DNA from: a bacterium
GTDB taxonomy: Bacteria; Patescibacteria; Dojkabacteria; JAKAPS01; JAJZLI01
Direction of reading: 5' to 3'
NCBI GenBank assembly: GCA_021805885.1
Contig: JAJZDR010000044.1
Location: 1 to 18,535 of the forward strand
DNA length: 18,535 bases
The position numbers and the translations under genes were made by a program. How positions within the stretch are numbered: the stretch's first letter is position 1; each line of letters begins with the position of its first letter. Below are positions 6,450-14,343 of this stretch, one piece after another. The notes below the pieces were generated by a model. The model worked only from the letters and a program-made list of their open reading frames with translations. It had not been told where the DNA came from and made no database searches.

Positions 6450-8831
6450 CTATACCTTGTTATCATTAAAAATAATATTTATTATAGTATTTTTTTTAAA
6501 TATAACTTTTTGTATATTTTCCTCTCTTATCTTATCTTTAAATTTAAGATTCTTGAAAAGCATTTTTACTATTTCATCTTCTTCTAGGTCTCTTAATACT
6601 TTAATATTTCCCCTATACTTACCATTTATTTGTATTGGAAGATCAATATATGTATTAGTTTTATCTTTAATAACTTTAGTAACTTTAGGCCAAAGTTGTT
6701 TATGTATACTATATTTCTCTTCTATAACCTCCCATAATTCCTCCGATATGAATGGAGCGAATGGTGATAATACAATGATAAATTTTTTGAAAGATTCTTT
6801 AGAGATGCTACCAATTTTCTCAACTTCATTTAGGTATTTCATAAATTCTGAAACACATACATTAAATTTTCCGCTTTCTATATTTTGTGAGACAGATAAT
6901 ACAAGTTCGTTTATAAGAGTATAATCTGTTGTATTATTTAATGTATTTTTATCTATAATATTTTGTAATCTCCATACCCTATCTATAAATCTTCTGACAC
7001 CTATTATAGAACGTGTATTCCAACTATTGGATTGTGATAAAGGCCCCATAAACATCTCATACATTCTTAAAGAATCAGCACCATAGGTTTTTTCTGCAAA
7101 TTCTGCAGATACTACATTGCCCCATCTTTTTGACATTTTCCTTCCATCAGGACCAAACATTTTTCCTTGATGTCTCAATTTAGTGAATGGTTCATTAATA
7201 GTAATTATTTTTTCTTCATTAAGGACTCTAGTTATAAATCTTGAATATAGAAGATGCCCTGTTGTGTGTTCGTCCCCCCCTACATAAAAATCTATAGGGA
7301 GCCATTTTTTAAATAGAGCTTCATCTCCTAAACTTTGTCTATTATCTGAATCAATAAATCTTAGATAATACCAGGAAGAGTCTACAAATGTGTCTAATGT
7401 TTTAGATTCTCTTGTTGCAGGTTCACTACAAATAGGACACTCTACTATCATAAATGAACTAGATGATGCTAGAGGGGGGGTGCCTTTAGGTCTATAATCT
7501 TTGATATCTTTTGGAATTAGTACTGGTAAATCTTTTTCTGGGACAGGGACTTCTCCACATTTTTTACAGTATATTATTGGAATTGGAGCACCCCAATATC
7601 TTTCTCTTGATACTAACCAGTCTCTTAATTTATATTCTGTAGTTTTTTTTGCCATTGTAGATAAATCTTCTATGATTTTACTTTTGGCAACGTCAATTGC
7701 TATCCCTTTATATTTACCATACACTACTATACCTTTTTTATAATCAACAACTTCTCTACTCTTGATGTTATGCAATTTGGCAAAAAGTTTATCTCTCTCA
7801 TCATGAGTAGGAACTCCCATTACTGCTCCAGTACCATAATCCATTAGAATGTAATCAGAAATATAAACTGGTATTTCTTCTTTATTTATAGGGTTTATAG
7901 CTATAATCCCAGTATCAAAGCCTGTTTTCACATCTTTTTTCCTTTTAATTTCTGATTGAGGAGACACAGTTTTTATATAGTTCTCAATTTCCTTTACCTT
8001 CTCTTTATCTTTAACAAGGTCAATATATTTAGATTCTGGAGCAATGGCTATAAATGTAGTTCCATATATTGTTTCTATCTTTGTTGTAAAAATTTCAATA
8101 TATTCTTTAGTATCTTTAATTTTGAATTTTACCCTAACTCCTTCAGATTTACCTATCCAATTGTTTTGAGATACTTTTGTACTTTTTGGCCAGTCTAAAT
8201 TTTCAATATCACTAATAAGAGCTTCTATATATTTTGTAATTCTAAAAAACCATTGTTCTATATTTTTAAGTTCTACCATTGATCCACATCTTTCACATAA
8301 TCCTTGTATTACCTGTTCATTTGAAATTACAGTAAGACATGAAGGACACCAATTTACAGGAGCCTTCTTTTTGTATGCTAATCCTTTATTGTATAATTTT
8401 AAAAAAATCCATTGAGTCCATTTATAATATAACTCATCTGATGTATCAAATTCACGATTCCAATCTATACCAATTCCTGCATTTAATAGTTCCTGTTTGA
8501 AAGCTTTTGTATTTTCACGAGTAACATCAAATGGGTTTTTATTATTCTTAATTGCAAAATTTTCTGTAGGTAAACCAAATGAATCCCACCCCATTGGATG
8601 TAATACTTCAAAGCCTTTCATTCTCATAAATCTAGCTACTATATCTGTTGCTGTATATCCTTTTAAATGACCAACATGTAACCCTACACCAGAGGGATAA
8701 GGAAACATATCTAGTATATAGAATTTAGGTTTTGTAGAATAGGAGTCTGTTTTATAAAGATTCTCTTTATACCATATTTTCTTCCATTTGTTTTCTACTT
8801 CTTTATGATTATATTCTAAATTATTTATCAT
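6450..8831 (-). CDS. leuS: Leucine-tRNA ligase
   Basis: A 793-residue class Ia synthetase that charges tRNA-Leu. It has HVGH near residue 52, the DSFGLPTENFAI strand, a first zinc knuckle WCPSC...LCERC, a CP1 editing domain with TTKIETIYG (about 245-253) and VPTHDERD (about 342), a second CxxC pair (YCKKC...ECPIC), the catalytic GPDGRKMSKR near 565, an anticodon-binding domain and the C-terminal NGKYRGNI segment. The editing threonine-rich loop reads TTKIET where TTRPDT is usual. Length is at the short end for bacterial LeuRS. I chose ATG 8831, which aligns with typical starts; a TTG three codons upstream (8840) is also open. It lies 33 bases downstream of the aldo/keto reductase, likely co-transcribed. 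Confidence 0.97.
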   Translation of the reverse strand: MINNLEYNHKEVENKWKKIWYKENLYKTDSYSTKPKFYILDMFPYPSGVGLHVGHLKGYTATDIVARFMRMKGFEVLHPMGWDSFGLPTENFAIKNNKNPFDVTRENTKAFKQELLNAGIGIDWNREFDTSDELYYKWTQWIFLKLYNKGLAYKKKAPVNWCPSCLTVISNEQVIQGLCERCGSMVELKNIEQWFFRITKYIEALISDIENLDWPKSTKVSQNNWIGKSEGVRVKFKIKDTKEYIEIFTTKIETIYGTTFIAIAPESKYIDLVKDKEKVKEIENYIKTVSPQSEIKRKKDVKTGFDTGIIAINPINKEEIPVYISDYILMDYGTGAVMGVPTHDERDKLFAKLHNIKSREVVDYKKGIVVYGKYKGIAIDVAKSKIIEDLSTMAKKTTEYKLRDWLVSRERYWGAPIPIIYCKKCGEVPVPEKDLPVLIPKDIKDYRPKGTPPLASSSSFMIVECPICSEPATRESKTLDTFVDSSWYYLRFIDSDNRQSLGDEALFKKWLPIDFYVGGDEHTTGHLLYSRFITRVLNEEKIITINEPFTKLRHQGKMFGPDGRKMSKRWGNVVSAEFAEKTYGADSLRMYEMFMGPLSQSNSWNTRSIIGVRRFIDRVWRLQNIIDKNTLNNTTDYTLINELVLSVSQNIESGKFNVCVSEFMKYLNEVEKIGSISKESFKKFIIVLSPFAPFISEELWEVIEEKYSIHKQLWPKVTKVIKDKTNTYIDLPIQINGKYRGNIKVLRDLEEDEIVKMLFKNLKFKDKIREENIQKVIFKKNTIINIIFNDNKV

Positions 8832-8864
8832 TGGTCTCAAATAATTATTTTAATTAATATTTTT

Positions 8865-9779
8865 TTATATCTTATTTATTATATACATTCCCCCGGTCAT
8901 AAGGATATAGTATAGATTTGAATAATAAAAAGAGGGTGTCTTTTTATGAGGGAATTCATTTCTTAATTTTTCTATATCGTCATCAGATATTTTAAAATCC
9001 AGAGATTTTAAGTTTTCTTTTAAATGTTCTATATTTCTTGTTTTTGAGATTGTTACTACATTATCTTGAGATACTAACCAATTTATTGCTATTTGTGAAT
9101 ATGTCTTATTATATTTTTTAACCATGGTATCTAGTATAGGTGTCTGATTTTTATTATATATCCCCTTATGAACTGGTGTATATGCAACAATCATTATGTC
9201 ATTCTCCTTACAATATTTAAGAAGTCCATTGTCTTCTGGAAACCTAGATGTTAAATTATACAGAACTTGGTTTACAACAATCTTATTTTTGGTTTCACTT
9301 TGAGCTTTTTCTAATTTTTTTACGCTAAAATTGCTTACACCTATATTTCTTATAAGTCCATCACTTTTTAATTTATCCATAGCTCTCATCGTTTCCTTTA
9401 TACTGATAAGAGGGTTGTAACTGTGAAGTAAATATAAATCCAAATATCCACTATTCATTCTTTTAATACTTTCTGTTGCAGATTTTATAAGATTATTATA
9501 TGAAAAATTTTCTGGTTTTACTTTAGAAGTTATAAATAATTTTTCTCTATCATACCCCTTTATACTCTCACCAATTAATTCTTCTGCATGACCACGTGCA
9601 TATAATTCGGCAGTATCTATATGTGTAACCCCCATATCTATTGCAGTTTTCAGTGCGATAATATCAGCTTTATCATACCCATGATTTATTTTTCCTGCAT
9701 CTCCTCCTACATACCACGTACCTATGCCATATAAAGGTAGTTTAAATCCATTTTTTAATGCTTTTGAAGGTATATCCAC
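8865..9779 (-). CDS. Aldo/keto reductase
   Basis: A 304-residue NAD(P)H-dependent reductase with a TIM-barrel fold. The catalytic tetrad is complete: Asp55 and Tyr60 in HIDTAELY, Lys86 in ITSKV, and His119 in LYLLHSYNP. GVSNFS and the cofactor-binding VTISKTRNIEHLKENL segment near the C-terminus are also typical. It would reduce an aldehyde or ketone; the substrate is unknown. The start is GTG 9779: the barrel begins within a few residues and no upstream ATG is available. The C-terminus ends in a short hydrophobic stretch (YYILMTGGMYIINKI), unusual for the family but not long enough to call a membrane helix. It precedes leuS on the same strand. Confidence 0.92.
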   Translation of the reverse strand: MDIPSKALKNGFKLPLYGIGTWYVGGDAGKINHGYDKADIIALKTAIDMGVTHIDTAELYARGHAEELIGESIKGYDREKLFITSKVKPENFSYNNLIKSATESIKRMNSGYLDLYLLHSYNPLISIKETMRAMDKLKSDGLIRNIGVSNFSVKKLEKAQSETKNKIVVNQVLYNLTSRFPEDNGLLKYCKENDIMIVAYTPVHKGIYNKNQTPILDTMVKKYNKTYSQIAINWLVSQDNVVTISKTRNIEHLKENLKSLDFKISDDDIEKLRNEFPHKKTPSFYYSNLYYILMTGGMYIINKI

Positions 9780-9786
9780 GATACTT

Positions 9787-9792
9787 ATTATA
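9787..9792 (-). promoter_or_regulatory. -10 box of the aldo/keto reductase-leuS unit; near-leaderless
   Basis: On the minus strand TATAAT at 9792-9787 ends 8 bases before GTG 9779, so the transcript would begin about one base ahead of the start codon. A weak TTCAAT lies 18 bases further upstream. The arrangement copies the TGTATAAT box of the hydrolase promoter. Confidence 0.42.
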
Positions 9793-9865
9793 CACTATTT
9801 TCTATTGTATATTGAATAAAACTAATCTATAAAAGTAAGGGAATCTTTATTTTCTCTTCAATTTC

Positions 9866-9874
9866 TGGTATATT
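9866..9874 (+). promoter_or_regulatory. Possible extended -10 for the LysW-like gene
   Basis: TGGTATATT fits an extended -10, giving a leader of about 37 bases before ATG 9918. No clear -35 is visible and other AT-rich hexamers nearby could serve. Confidence 0.25.
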
Positions 9875-9917
9875 CAATACAGTTATACATAACTAATTAT
9901 TTTATTTTTACAAAATT

Positions 9918-10079
9918 ATGAAAGTTACATGTTTAGAATGTCAAAATGAATTTGATATTGAAAACGGTATTGGAGCTGGAGATACTATAGAATGTCCTTT
10001 TTGTGGTATTGAACTTGAATATAAAGGTAAGGATAAATCAGGTAAAGTAAAACTTGAAATTATAGAAGAGGAAAAATAA
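9918..10079 (+). CDS. LysW-like small zinc-ribbon protein
   Basis: A 53-residue gene with two knuckles, CLEC (Cys5, Cys8) and CPFC (Cys26, Cys29), separated by an acidic loop with GAGDTIE, then an acidic C-terminus ending EIIEEEK. Size, spacing and the VGE/GDTIECPxCG-like strand match LysW, the amino-group carrier protein used in lysine and arginine synthesis in Thermus, Deinococcus and archaea. True LysW ends in EDWGE, whose terminal Glu is conjugated by an ATP-grasp ligase; this one ends in Lys, so a carrier role is doubtful. A general zinc-ribbon protein is the alternative. It stands alone, 4 bases from the stop of convergent murB. Confidence 0.78.
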   Translation: MKVTCLECQNEFDIENGIGAGDTIECPFCGIELEYKGKDKSGKVKLEIIEEEK

Positions 10080-10083
10080 AATT

Positions 10084-11082
10084 TTAGAAATCTCCTTTTA
10101 ATATAATTTCTGGTGTTAATTTCAAGTTGAATTTTTTTAAAGCTTCTCCTTTTATTTTATCTATGATAGTTTTTACATCGCTAGCTTTTGCAAATCCTAG
10201 ATTTACTATAAAATTAGCATGGTTTTTATATACTTCTGCTCCACCAATCTTAAAGCCCTTAAACCCTAATTGTTCAATCACCCATCCTGCCGAATTTACT
10301 GGTGCTCCAATTTCTTGTTTTTCTTCATCTGATATGTTTTTAAATACTGATCCACAAGATGGGAGGGTAGGTTGAATTTTATGTTTTCTTTTAATCCACT
10401 CTTTTTGAATTGTTTTAGCTTTTTCTGTATCACCTTCAAACAATATCAATTTTAAAGAAAGTAAAGTATATTGCTTTTGATGTAATACACTAGTGTCATA
10501 TCCAAATTTAAAAAAATCATAATCAACTTCACTTACATTGCCTTCCATATCTATAACTTTAGCTGAATGTAGAAGGTTACCTATAAGCCTAGTCCCTCCA
10601 TGTATATTATTAAATATAGCACCCCCCAGTGTTCCAGGAATACCAGCAAAATATTGTAATCCAGTTAACCCCTTAGAGATTGTATCATTTATTAGGTATG
10701 CAAGAGATAGTCCTGATGAAACTTCAACAAGTATCTTTTTATACTCAGATTCATTATCTTCTAAGTCTTCAAATTGCATATATGAACCTTCTTTGTAAAA
10801 AGATTTTAAGTTTTTTATATCAAAATTATTAACATTTACATCTTCACGAATAATTATTTCCTTTGTATTATTCTTTACTACTAAAGCTCTAATACCTTTA
10901 TCTGATATTAATACATTACTACCACCTCCAATAATGTCAAAAGGTATATCATTTGAATAGGCATATCTTACAAGATATTTTAAGTTTTCTTCTGTATATG
11001 CAGTCGCAAAAAAATCTGCAGGTCCGCCTATTTTATATGTTGTATATGGTTTTAGTTCTGTATTTTTTAATATATCAACCAT
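10084..11082 (-). CDS. murB: UDP-N-acetylenolpyruvoylglucosamine reductase
   Basis: A 332-residue FAD/NADPH enzyme that reduces UDP-GlcNAc-enolpyruvate to UDP-MurNAc in peptidoglycan synthesis. It has TTYKIGGPADFF (14-25), the FAD-binding IGGGSNVLISD (51-61), FAGIPGTLGGAIFNN (145-159), catalytic Ser245 in CGSVFKN, and the general-acid Glu325 in TPEIILKG. Two departures from the Escherichia coli pattern are visible: NNIHGG where NxGAYG is common, and GYDTS (194-198) where the catalytic YRxS arginine is expected. An insert of about 35 residues lies at 80-118. It starts at ATG 11082, overlapping the upstream GT4 gene by 8 bases, so it is the last gene of the polysaccharide operon. Confidence 0.95.
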   Translation of the reverse strand: MVDILKNTELKPYTTYKIGGPADFFATAYTEENLKYLVRYAYSNDIPFDIIGGGSNVLISDKGIRALVVKNNTKEIIIREDVNVNNFDIKNLKSFYKEGSYMQFEDLEDNESEYKKILVEVSSGLSLAYLINDTISKGLTGLQYFAGIPGTLGGAIFNNIHGGTRLIGNLLHSAKVIDMEGNVSEVDYDFFKFGYDTSVLHQKQYTLLSLKLILFEGDTEKAKTIQKEWIKRKHKIQPTLPSCGSVFKNISDEEKQEIGAPVNSAGWVIEQLGFKGFKIGGAEVYKNHANFIVNLGFAKASDVKTIIDKIKGEALKKFNLKLTPEIILKGDF

Positions 11083-12172
11083 TGATATTTATATTTCTAA
11101 TATTATCTTTGAAAATTTGTGCTGATTGTTCCCAAGAGAATTGTTTTAATACTTCCTGGGATTTTCTAATTAAATCTTTTTTATACCCAGTATCTTTCAT
11201 AATTTTTTTTATACCTTCTTTTATTTTATTTTCAGAATTAGGGTCAACTAAAAGTGCTCCATCTCCTGATACTTCAGGTAATGATGTTTTGTTTGCTGCA
11301 ATGACAGGGATTTTATAACTAAATGCTTCAAGGATTGGTAAACCAAACCCTTCATAATAGGATAAGAAAACAAAAAGGTTGGAGCTTTTATATAGTGTTG
11401 CTAACTCACTATCTGTAACTCTACCTATAAGGTGTACTTTATTTTGTTCTTTTAAATTATCAAATTTAGAAGATTGTACAGTTCTTGTGATATCACCTAC
11501 TATAACAAGATGTTCTTTAACCTTGGATTTTATGAACGCTTTTATTAGTGTTTTATTATTTTTTCTCGCCTCTCCTCCTCCTATTGCAAGTATATATGGA
11601 AAATTGATTTTTAAATCTTTTAATATTTTATCTGTATTTTTAGGCGTTTCAAAAGGAGATATTGCATTTGGAACAACAAATATTTTATCACTTTTTATTT
11701 TGAGTTTTTTAACTATTTCATTTTTTGAAAAATTTGATACAGTGAATATTCTATCCCGTTTTTTTAATAACTTTAAAGATAAAATCTTAACTTTATATTT
11801 TACCTTATCATACAATCTGTCATAATAATTATTAATGGAAAGAGGTATTAAATCTTGTATTGATACAATAGTAGTGCCTTTGAAAAATAAAGGATAAACC
11901 ATATTTTCTACAGAGAAAAATATATCTATTGATAGTCTGTTTAAAATTCTTGGGAGTATAAATAGTTGCCATATATATGTAAACCTTTGATTACTGACTC
12001 TTCCTATATCATACTTTTCTACATCAAGATCTGGGAAAGGGTCTTTGTTATGGAATAGAACAATATAATGATTATCTTTGTCATCTTTAATTAGGTTATA
12101 GAAAAGTCCGTATGTAACCCTTCCTGTTCCTGTGTCTATATTTGCAAGCCTTGCATCTAATGCTATTCTCAT
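11075..12172 (-). CDS. GT4 family glycosyltransferase (first of two paralogues)
   Basis: A 365-residue GT-B fold retaining glycosyltransferase. It starts MRIALDARLANIDTGTGRVT, has FTVSNFSKNEI near 143-153, IGGGEARKN at 197-205, IGRVTDSELATLYKSS near 249-264, and the donor-binding E-x7-E in YEGFGLPILEAF (Glu274, Glu282) followed by SLPEVSGDGALLVDP. It would transfer a sugar from a nucleotide sugar onto a growing glycan at the membrane's inner face. It is clearly paralogous to the GT4 encoded at 14344-15459; the N-termini align almost without gaps. Acceptor and sugar are not predictable. It lies 1 base after the preceding glycosyltransferase and overlaps murB by 8 bases. Confidence 0.92.
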   Translation of the reverse strand: MRIALDARLANIDTGTGRVTYGLFYNLIKDDKDNHYIVLFHNKDPFPDLDVEKYDIGRVSNQRFTYIWQLFILPRILNRLSIDIFFSVENMVYPLFFKGTTIVSIQDLIPLSINNYYDRLYDKVKYKVKILSLKLLKKRDRIFTVSNFSKNEIVKKLKIKSDKIFVVPNAISPFETPKNTDKILKDLKINFPYILAIGGGEARKNNKTLIKAFIKSKVKEHLVIVGDITRTVQSSKFDNLKEQNKVHLIGRVTDSELATLYKSSNLFVFLSYYEGFGLPILEAFSYKIPVIAANKTSLPEVSGDGALLVDPNSENKIKEGIKKIMKDTGYKKDLIRKSQEVLKQFSWEQSAQIFKDNIRNINING

Positions 12173-12173
12173 T

Positions 12174-13283
12174 TCAGTGTATAATTTTAATTAATTCTTT
12201 AACTATTTTTTTTCTTGAATTTATATCTTTAAGTTTTAACATACTATTTTTTATATTATCCATTTCTCTTGTGTTATTACTTAATTTCTCTATAATTTCT
12301 AAGTAATTTTGTTCTGCTATTATACCTATTTTTTCCTTTTTGATATATTTTATATTCCCCTTTTCTTGGCCGTTTATAAATTCTATAACAATAGGAATTA
12401 CACCTTTAGATATTAATTCTTGTAAAGTTATGGCTCCTGCTTTTGATATTGCAAAGTCTGATATTGACATTAATTCATACATATTATCTACAAACCCTAA
12501 ATTTATAACTTTTATTTGTTTTTTCATTTTATCTATCGATTCTTTTGATTTTTGGTTTTCTCCATTTACTACAATTATTTGATATCTATTATATAGGTGA
12601 TTAAATTTTTCAACAATTTTTTTTGCTTTAATTGTCCCAAATCCTCCAGAAGTTATAAGAATAGTTTTTTTATCTTTAGAAAGATTGTATTTTTTATATA
12701 TGTTACTTTTATTTATTCGAGCAGAAAATCTTGGATCTATTGGAATAGCATATGTTTTAACGTCTGATATTTTATGTCTCAAACATTCCTTCTCTACATA
12801 TTTATTAGGGGCTATATGTAAGGTTGAATGCCTATCAAACCAGCTTTGATAAACATTGAATAAGTCAGTAATTAGTATTACAAATGGTATAATTTTTTTA
12901 TTCAAAGTTCTTGATATTATATGATTTAATAGAGGGTGAACTGAAATAACAATATCAGGGTTATATTCTTCTATAAGTTTAGTTATCTTATTTCTAGTCT
13001 GTATTTTTAGTAAAGCAAATACAGGGAAGAATCTTTTTTCACTATCTGTGGCATAATATCCAGCAGAATAAAGAGAAGGGGCATGTCTTATTAATCCAGA
13101 ATAAGAATGGATTGTTTTTTTAAGTATTTTTGCTGAATAATTCTCAAAAAAATCTATAATGATTACATTATATTTATTTGGATATTCAATATCGAAAGTT
13201 TCTTTTAAACTTTTTGCAATACTTATATGTCCATTCCCTGTTGTTGTTGAAGTTAGTATTAGTATAGTTTTTTTCAATTTCAT
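12174..13283 (-). CDS. MGDG synthase/UgtP-like glycosyltransferase (GT28-type), copy 1
   Basis: A 369-residue GT-B enzyme of the monogalactosyldiacylglycerol synthase/processive diacylglycerol glucosyltransferase group, related to MurG. It has the N-terminal GNGH at 16-19, the HP motif in VISVHPLL (112-119), ITDLF near 138-142, SGGFG near 212-216, and the donor-site KAGAITLQE (281-289) with NGQEKGN (304-310). Family members transfer glucose or galactose to diacylglycerol, making glycolipids that can anchor cell-surface polymers. No membrane helix is visible, as expected for a peripheral membrane protein. It overlaps the paralogous upstream gene by 4 bases in an ATGA. Confidence 0.88.
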   Translation of the reverse strand: MKLKKTILILTSTTTGNGHISIAKSLKETFDIEYPNKYNVIIIDFFENYSAKILKKTIHSYSGLIRHAPSLYSAGYYATDSEKRFFPVFALLKIQTRNKITKLIEEYNPDIVISVHPLLNHIISRTLNKKIIPFVILITDLFNVYQSWFDRHSTLHIAPNKYVEKECLRHKISDVKTYAIPIDPRFSARINKSNIYKKYNLSKDKKTILITSGGFGTIKAKKIVEKFNHLYNRYQIIVVNGENQKSKESIDKMKKQIKVINLGFVDNMYELMSISDFAISKAGAITLQELISKGVIPIVIEFINGQEKGNIKYIKKEKIGIIAEQNYLEIIEKLSNNTREMDNIKNSMLKLKDINSRKKIVKELIKIIH

Positions 13284-14338
13284 AATTGTTTTCTGATGAT
13301 TTCTATAATCTTATCTATAGCAGGGGTTTTTGTATCAACCAAATTTAAATTTAATTTTATTTTATTGTTAATTATATTATATATGGTTTTATCTAGATCA
13401 TCTAAATCATCAACAAGTACACAAGCATTATTCTCCATAAAATAGTTTATATTCCCCTTTTCTTGGCCAGTAGTTTTTTTATATAAAACAATAGGTATTT
13501 TTGATACAGCAAACTCAGTTAATGATATGCCTCCAGCTTTAGATATTACAATATCACTTTGATCTATATAATATTTTATCTTATTAGTATATCGTATTGT
13601 TACTACATGATTCATTTTTAATTTTTCTACTTTATCTCTCAATACTTTATTACTTCCTGCTATAAATATTATATTGTAATGAATGGAGAGTCTTTTTAGA
13701 ATTTTTATAGGAGAATGAAAAACACCATCTCCTCCTCCCATCATAAGAATTGTTTTTTTTAGAGGATCTATGTTTTTCATATGTATTCTCTTTTTTTTAT
13801 TATAAAATTCTTTTCCTATAGGTATACCTGTTACATATATTTTATTTTCACTAAAACCATATTCTAATAGTTTATTTTTTATGTTTAATGTTGCAACAAA
13901 ATATCCATCAATATGTTTGTTAAACCACTCTTTGTGTATTTCTCCATAATCTGTAGTTATGGTATATTTAGCTTTACATTTTATATTTGAAAGTCCAACT
14001 GTGGCATTTGGAAACAAAGATATAAAAATTGTATTTGTAATATCCCCTTTTAGTTTCTTCTTAATAGCTCTTAATGCTATTCTGTCAAATAAATTTCTTG
14101 TCTTTAAATCCGTAAGGTATCGGTACCTAATATCATATAGTGTAGGGAGAAACTCTCTAGTTAAGTTATACATAGAGGTTGCAATAAGCTCTATATTTTT
14201 ACCATAGAGCTTCATATAATCTATAATTTCACAATTAAGGTCAAGATTTTTATTAATTTCTTCTTTGAGGTTTCTTGCTATTATATTATGACCTTTTCCA
14301 AAACTTGCTGTTAAAAGAATTACTCTTGTTTTAGTCAT
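13280..14338 (-). CDS. MGDG synthase/UgtP-like glycosyltransferase (GT28-type), copy 2
   Basis: A 352-residue paralogue of the gene at 12174-13283. It has GKGH at 14-17, a TTDYGEIHKEWF segment (128-139), GGGDG at 201-205, and the donor-site KAGGISLTE (267-275) and GQEKGN (291-296). One difference matters: where copy 1 and most family members have a conserved HP (ISVHP), this copy reads ISLFP near 106-110, replacing the His. It may use a different acceptor, for example the product of copy 1, or be a less active partner (inference). It starts at ATG 14338, 5 bases after the upstream GT4 gene, and is co-translated with copy 1 through an ATGA. Confidence 0.86.
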   Translation of the reverse strand: MTKTRVILLTASFGKGHNIIARNLKEEINKNLDLNCEIIDYMKLYGKNIELIATSMYNLTREFLPTLYDIRYRYLTDLKTRNLFDRIALRAIKKKLKGDITNTIFISLFPNATVGLSNIKCKAKYTITTDYGEIHKEWFNKHIDGYFVATLNIKNKLLEYGFSENKIYVTGIPIGKEFYNKKKRIHMKNIDPLKKTILMMGGGDGVFHSPIKILKRLSIHYNIIFIAGSNKVLRDKVEKLKMNHVVTIRYTNKIKYYIDQSDIVISKAGGISLTEFAVSKIPIVLYKKTTGQEKGNINYFMENNACVLVDDLDDLDKTIYNIINNKIKLNLNLVDTKTPAIDKIIEIIRKQL

Positions 14339-14343
14339 AATAT

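Noticed and set aside
6521..6550. Near-palindrome ATCTTTAAATTTAAGAT as a terminator
   Set aside because: It lies within the leuS coding region, is pure low-complexity AT, and has no GC stem.
6457..6924. Plus-strand 155-codon open frame inside leuS
   Set aside because: Antisense shadow of a clear leucyl-tRNA synthetase C-terminal region; composition reflects the complement of Lys/Asn/Ile codons.
9918..10079. Direct assignment of the zinc ribbon as functional lysW
   Set aside because: The C-terminal EDWGE and terminal Glu needed for amino-acid attachment are absent and no LysX/Z/Y/K genes are in view.
10953..11318. Plus-strand 121-codon frame spanning the murB/GT4 junction
   Set aside because: Antisense to two clear genes; hydrophobic appearance is a by-product of AT-rich complement.
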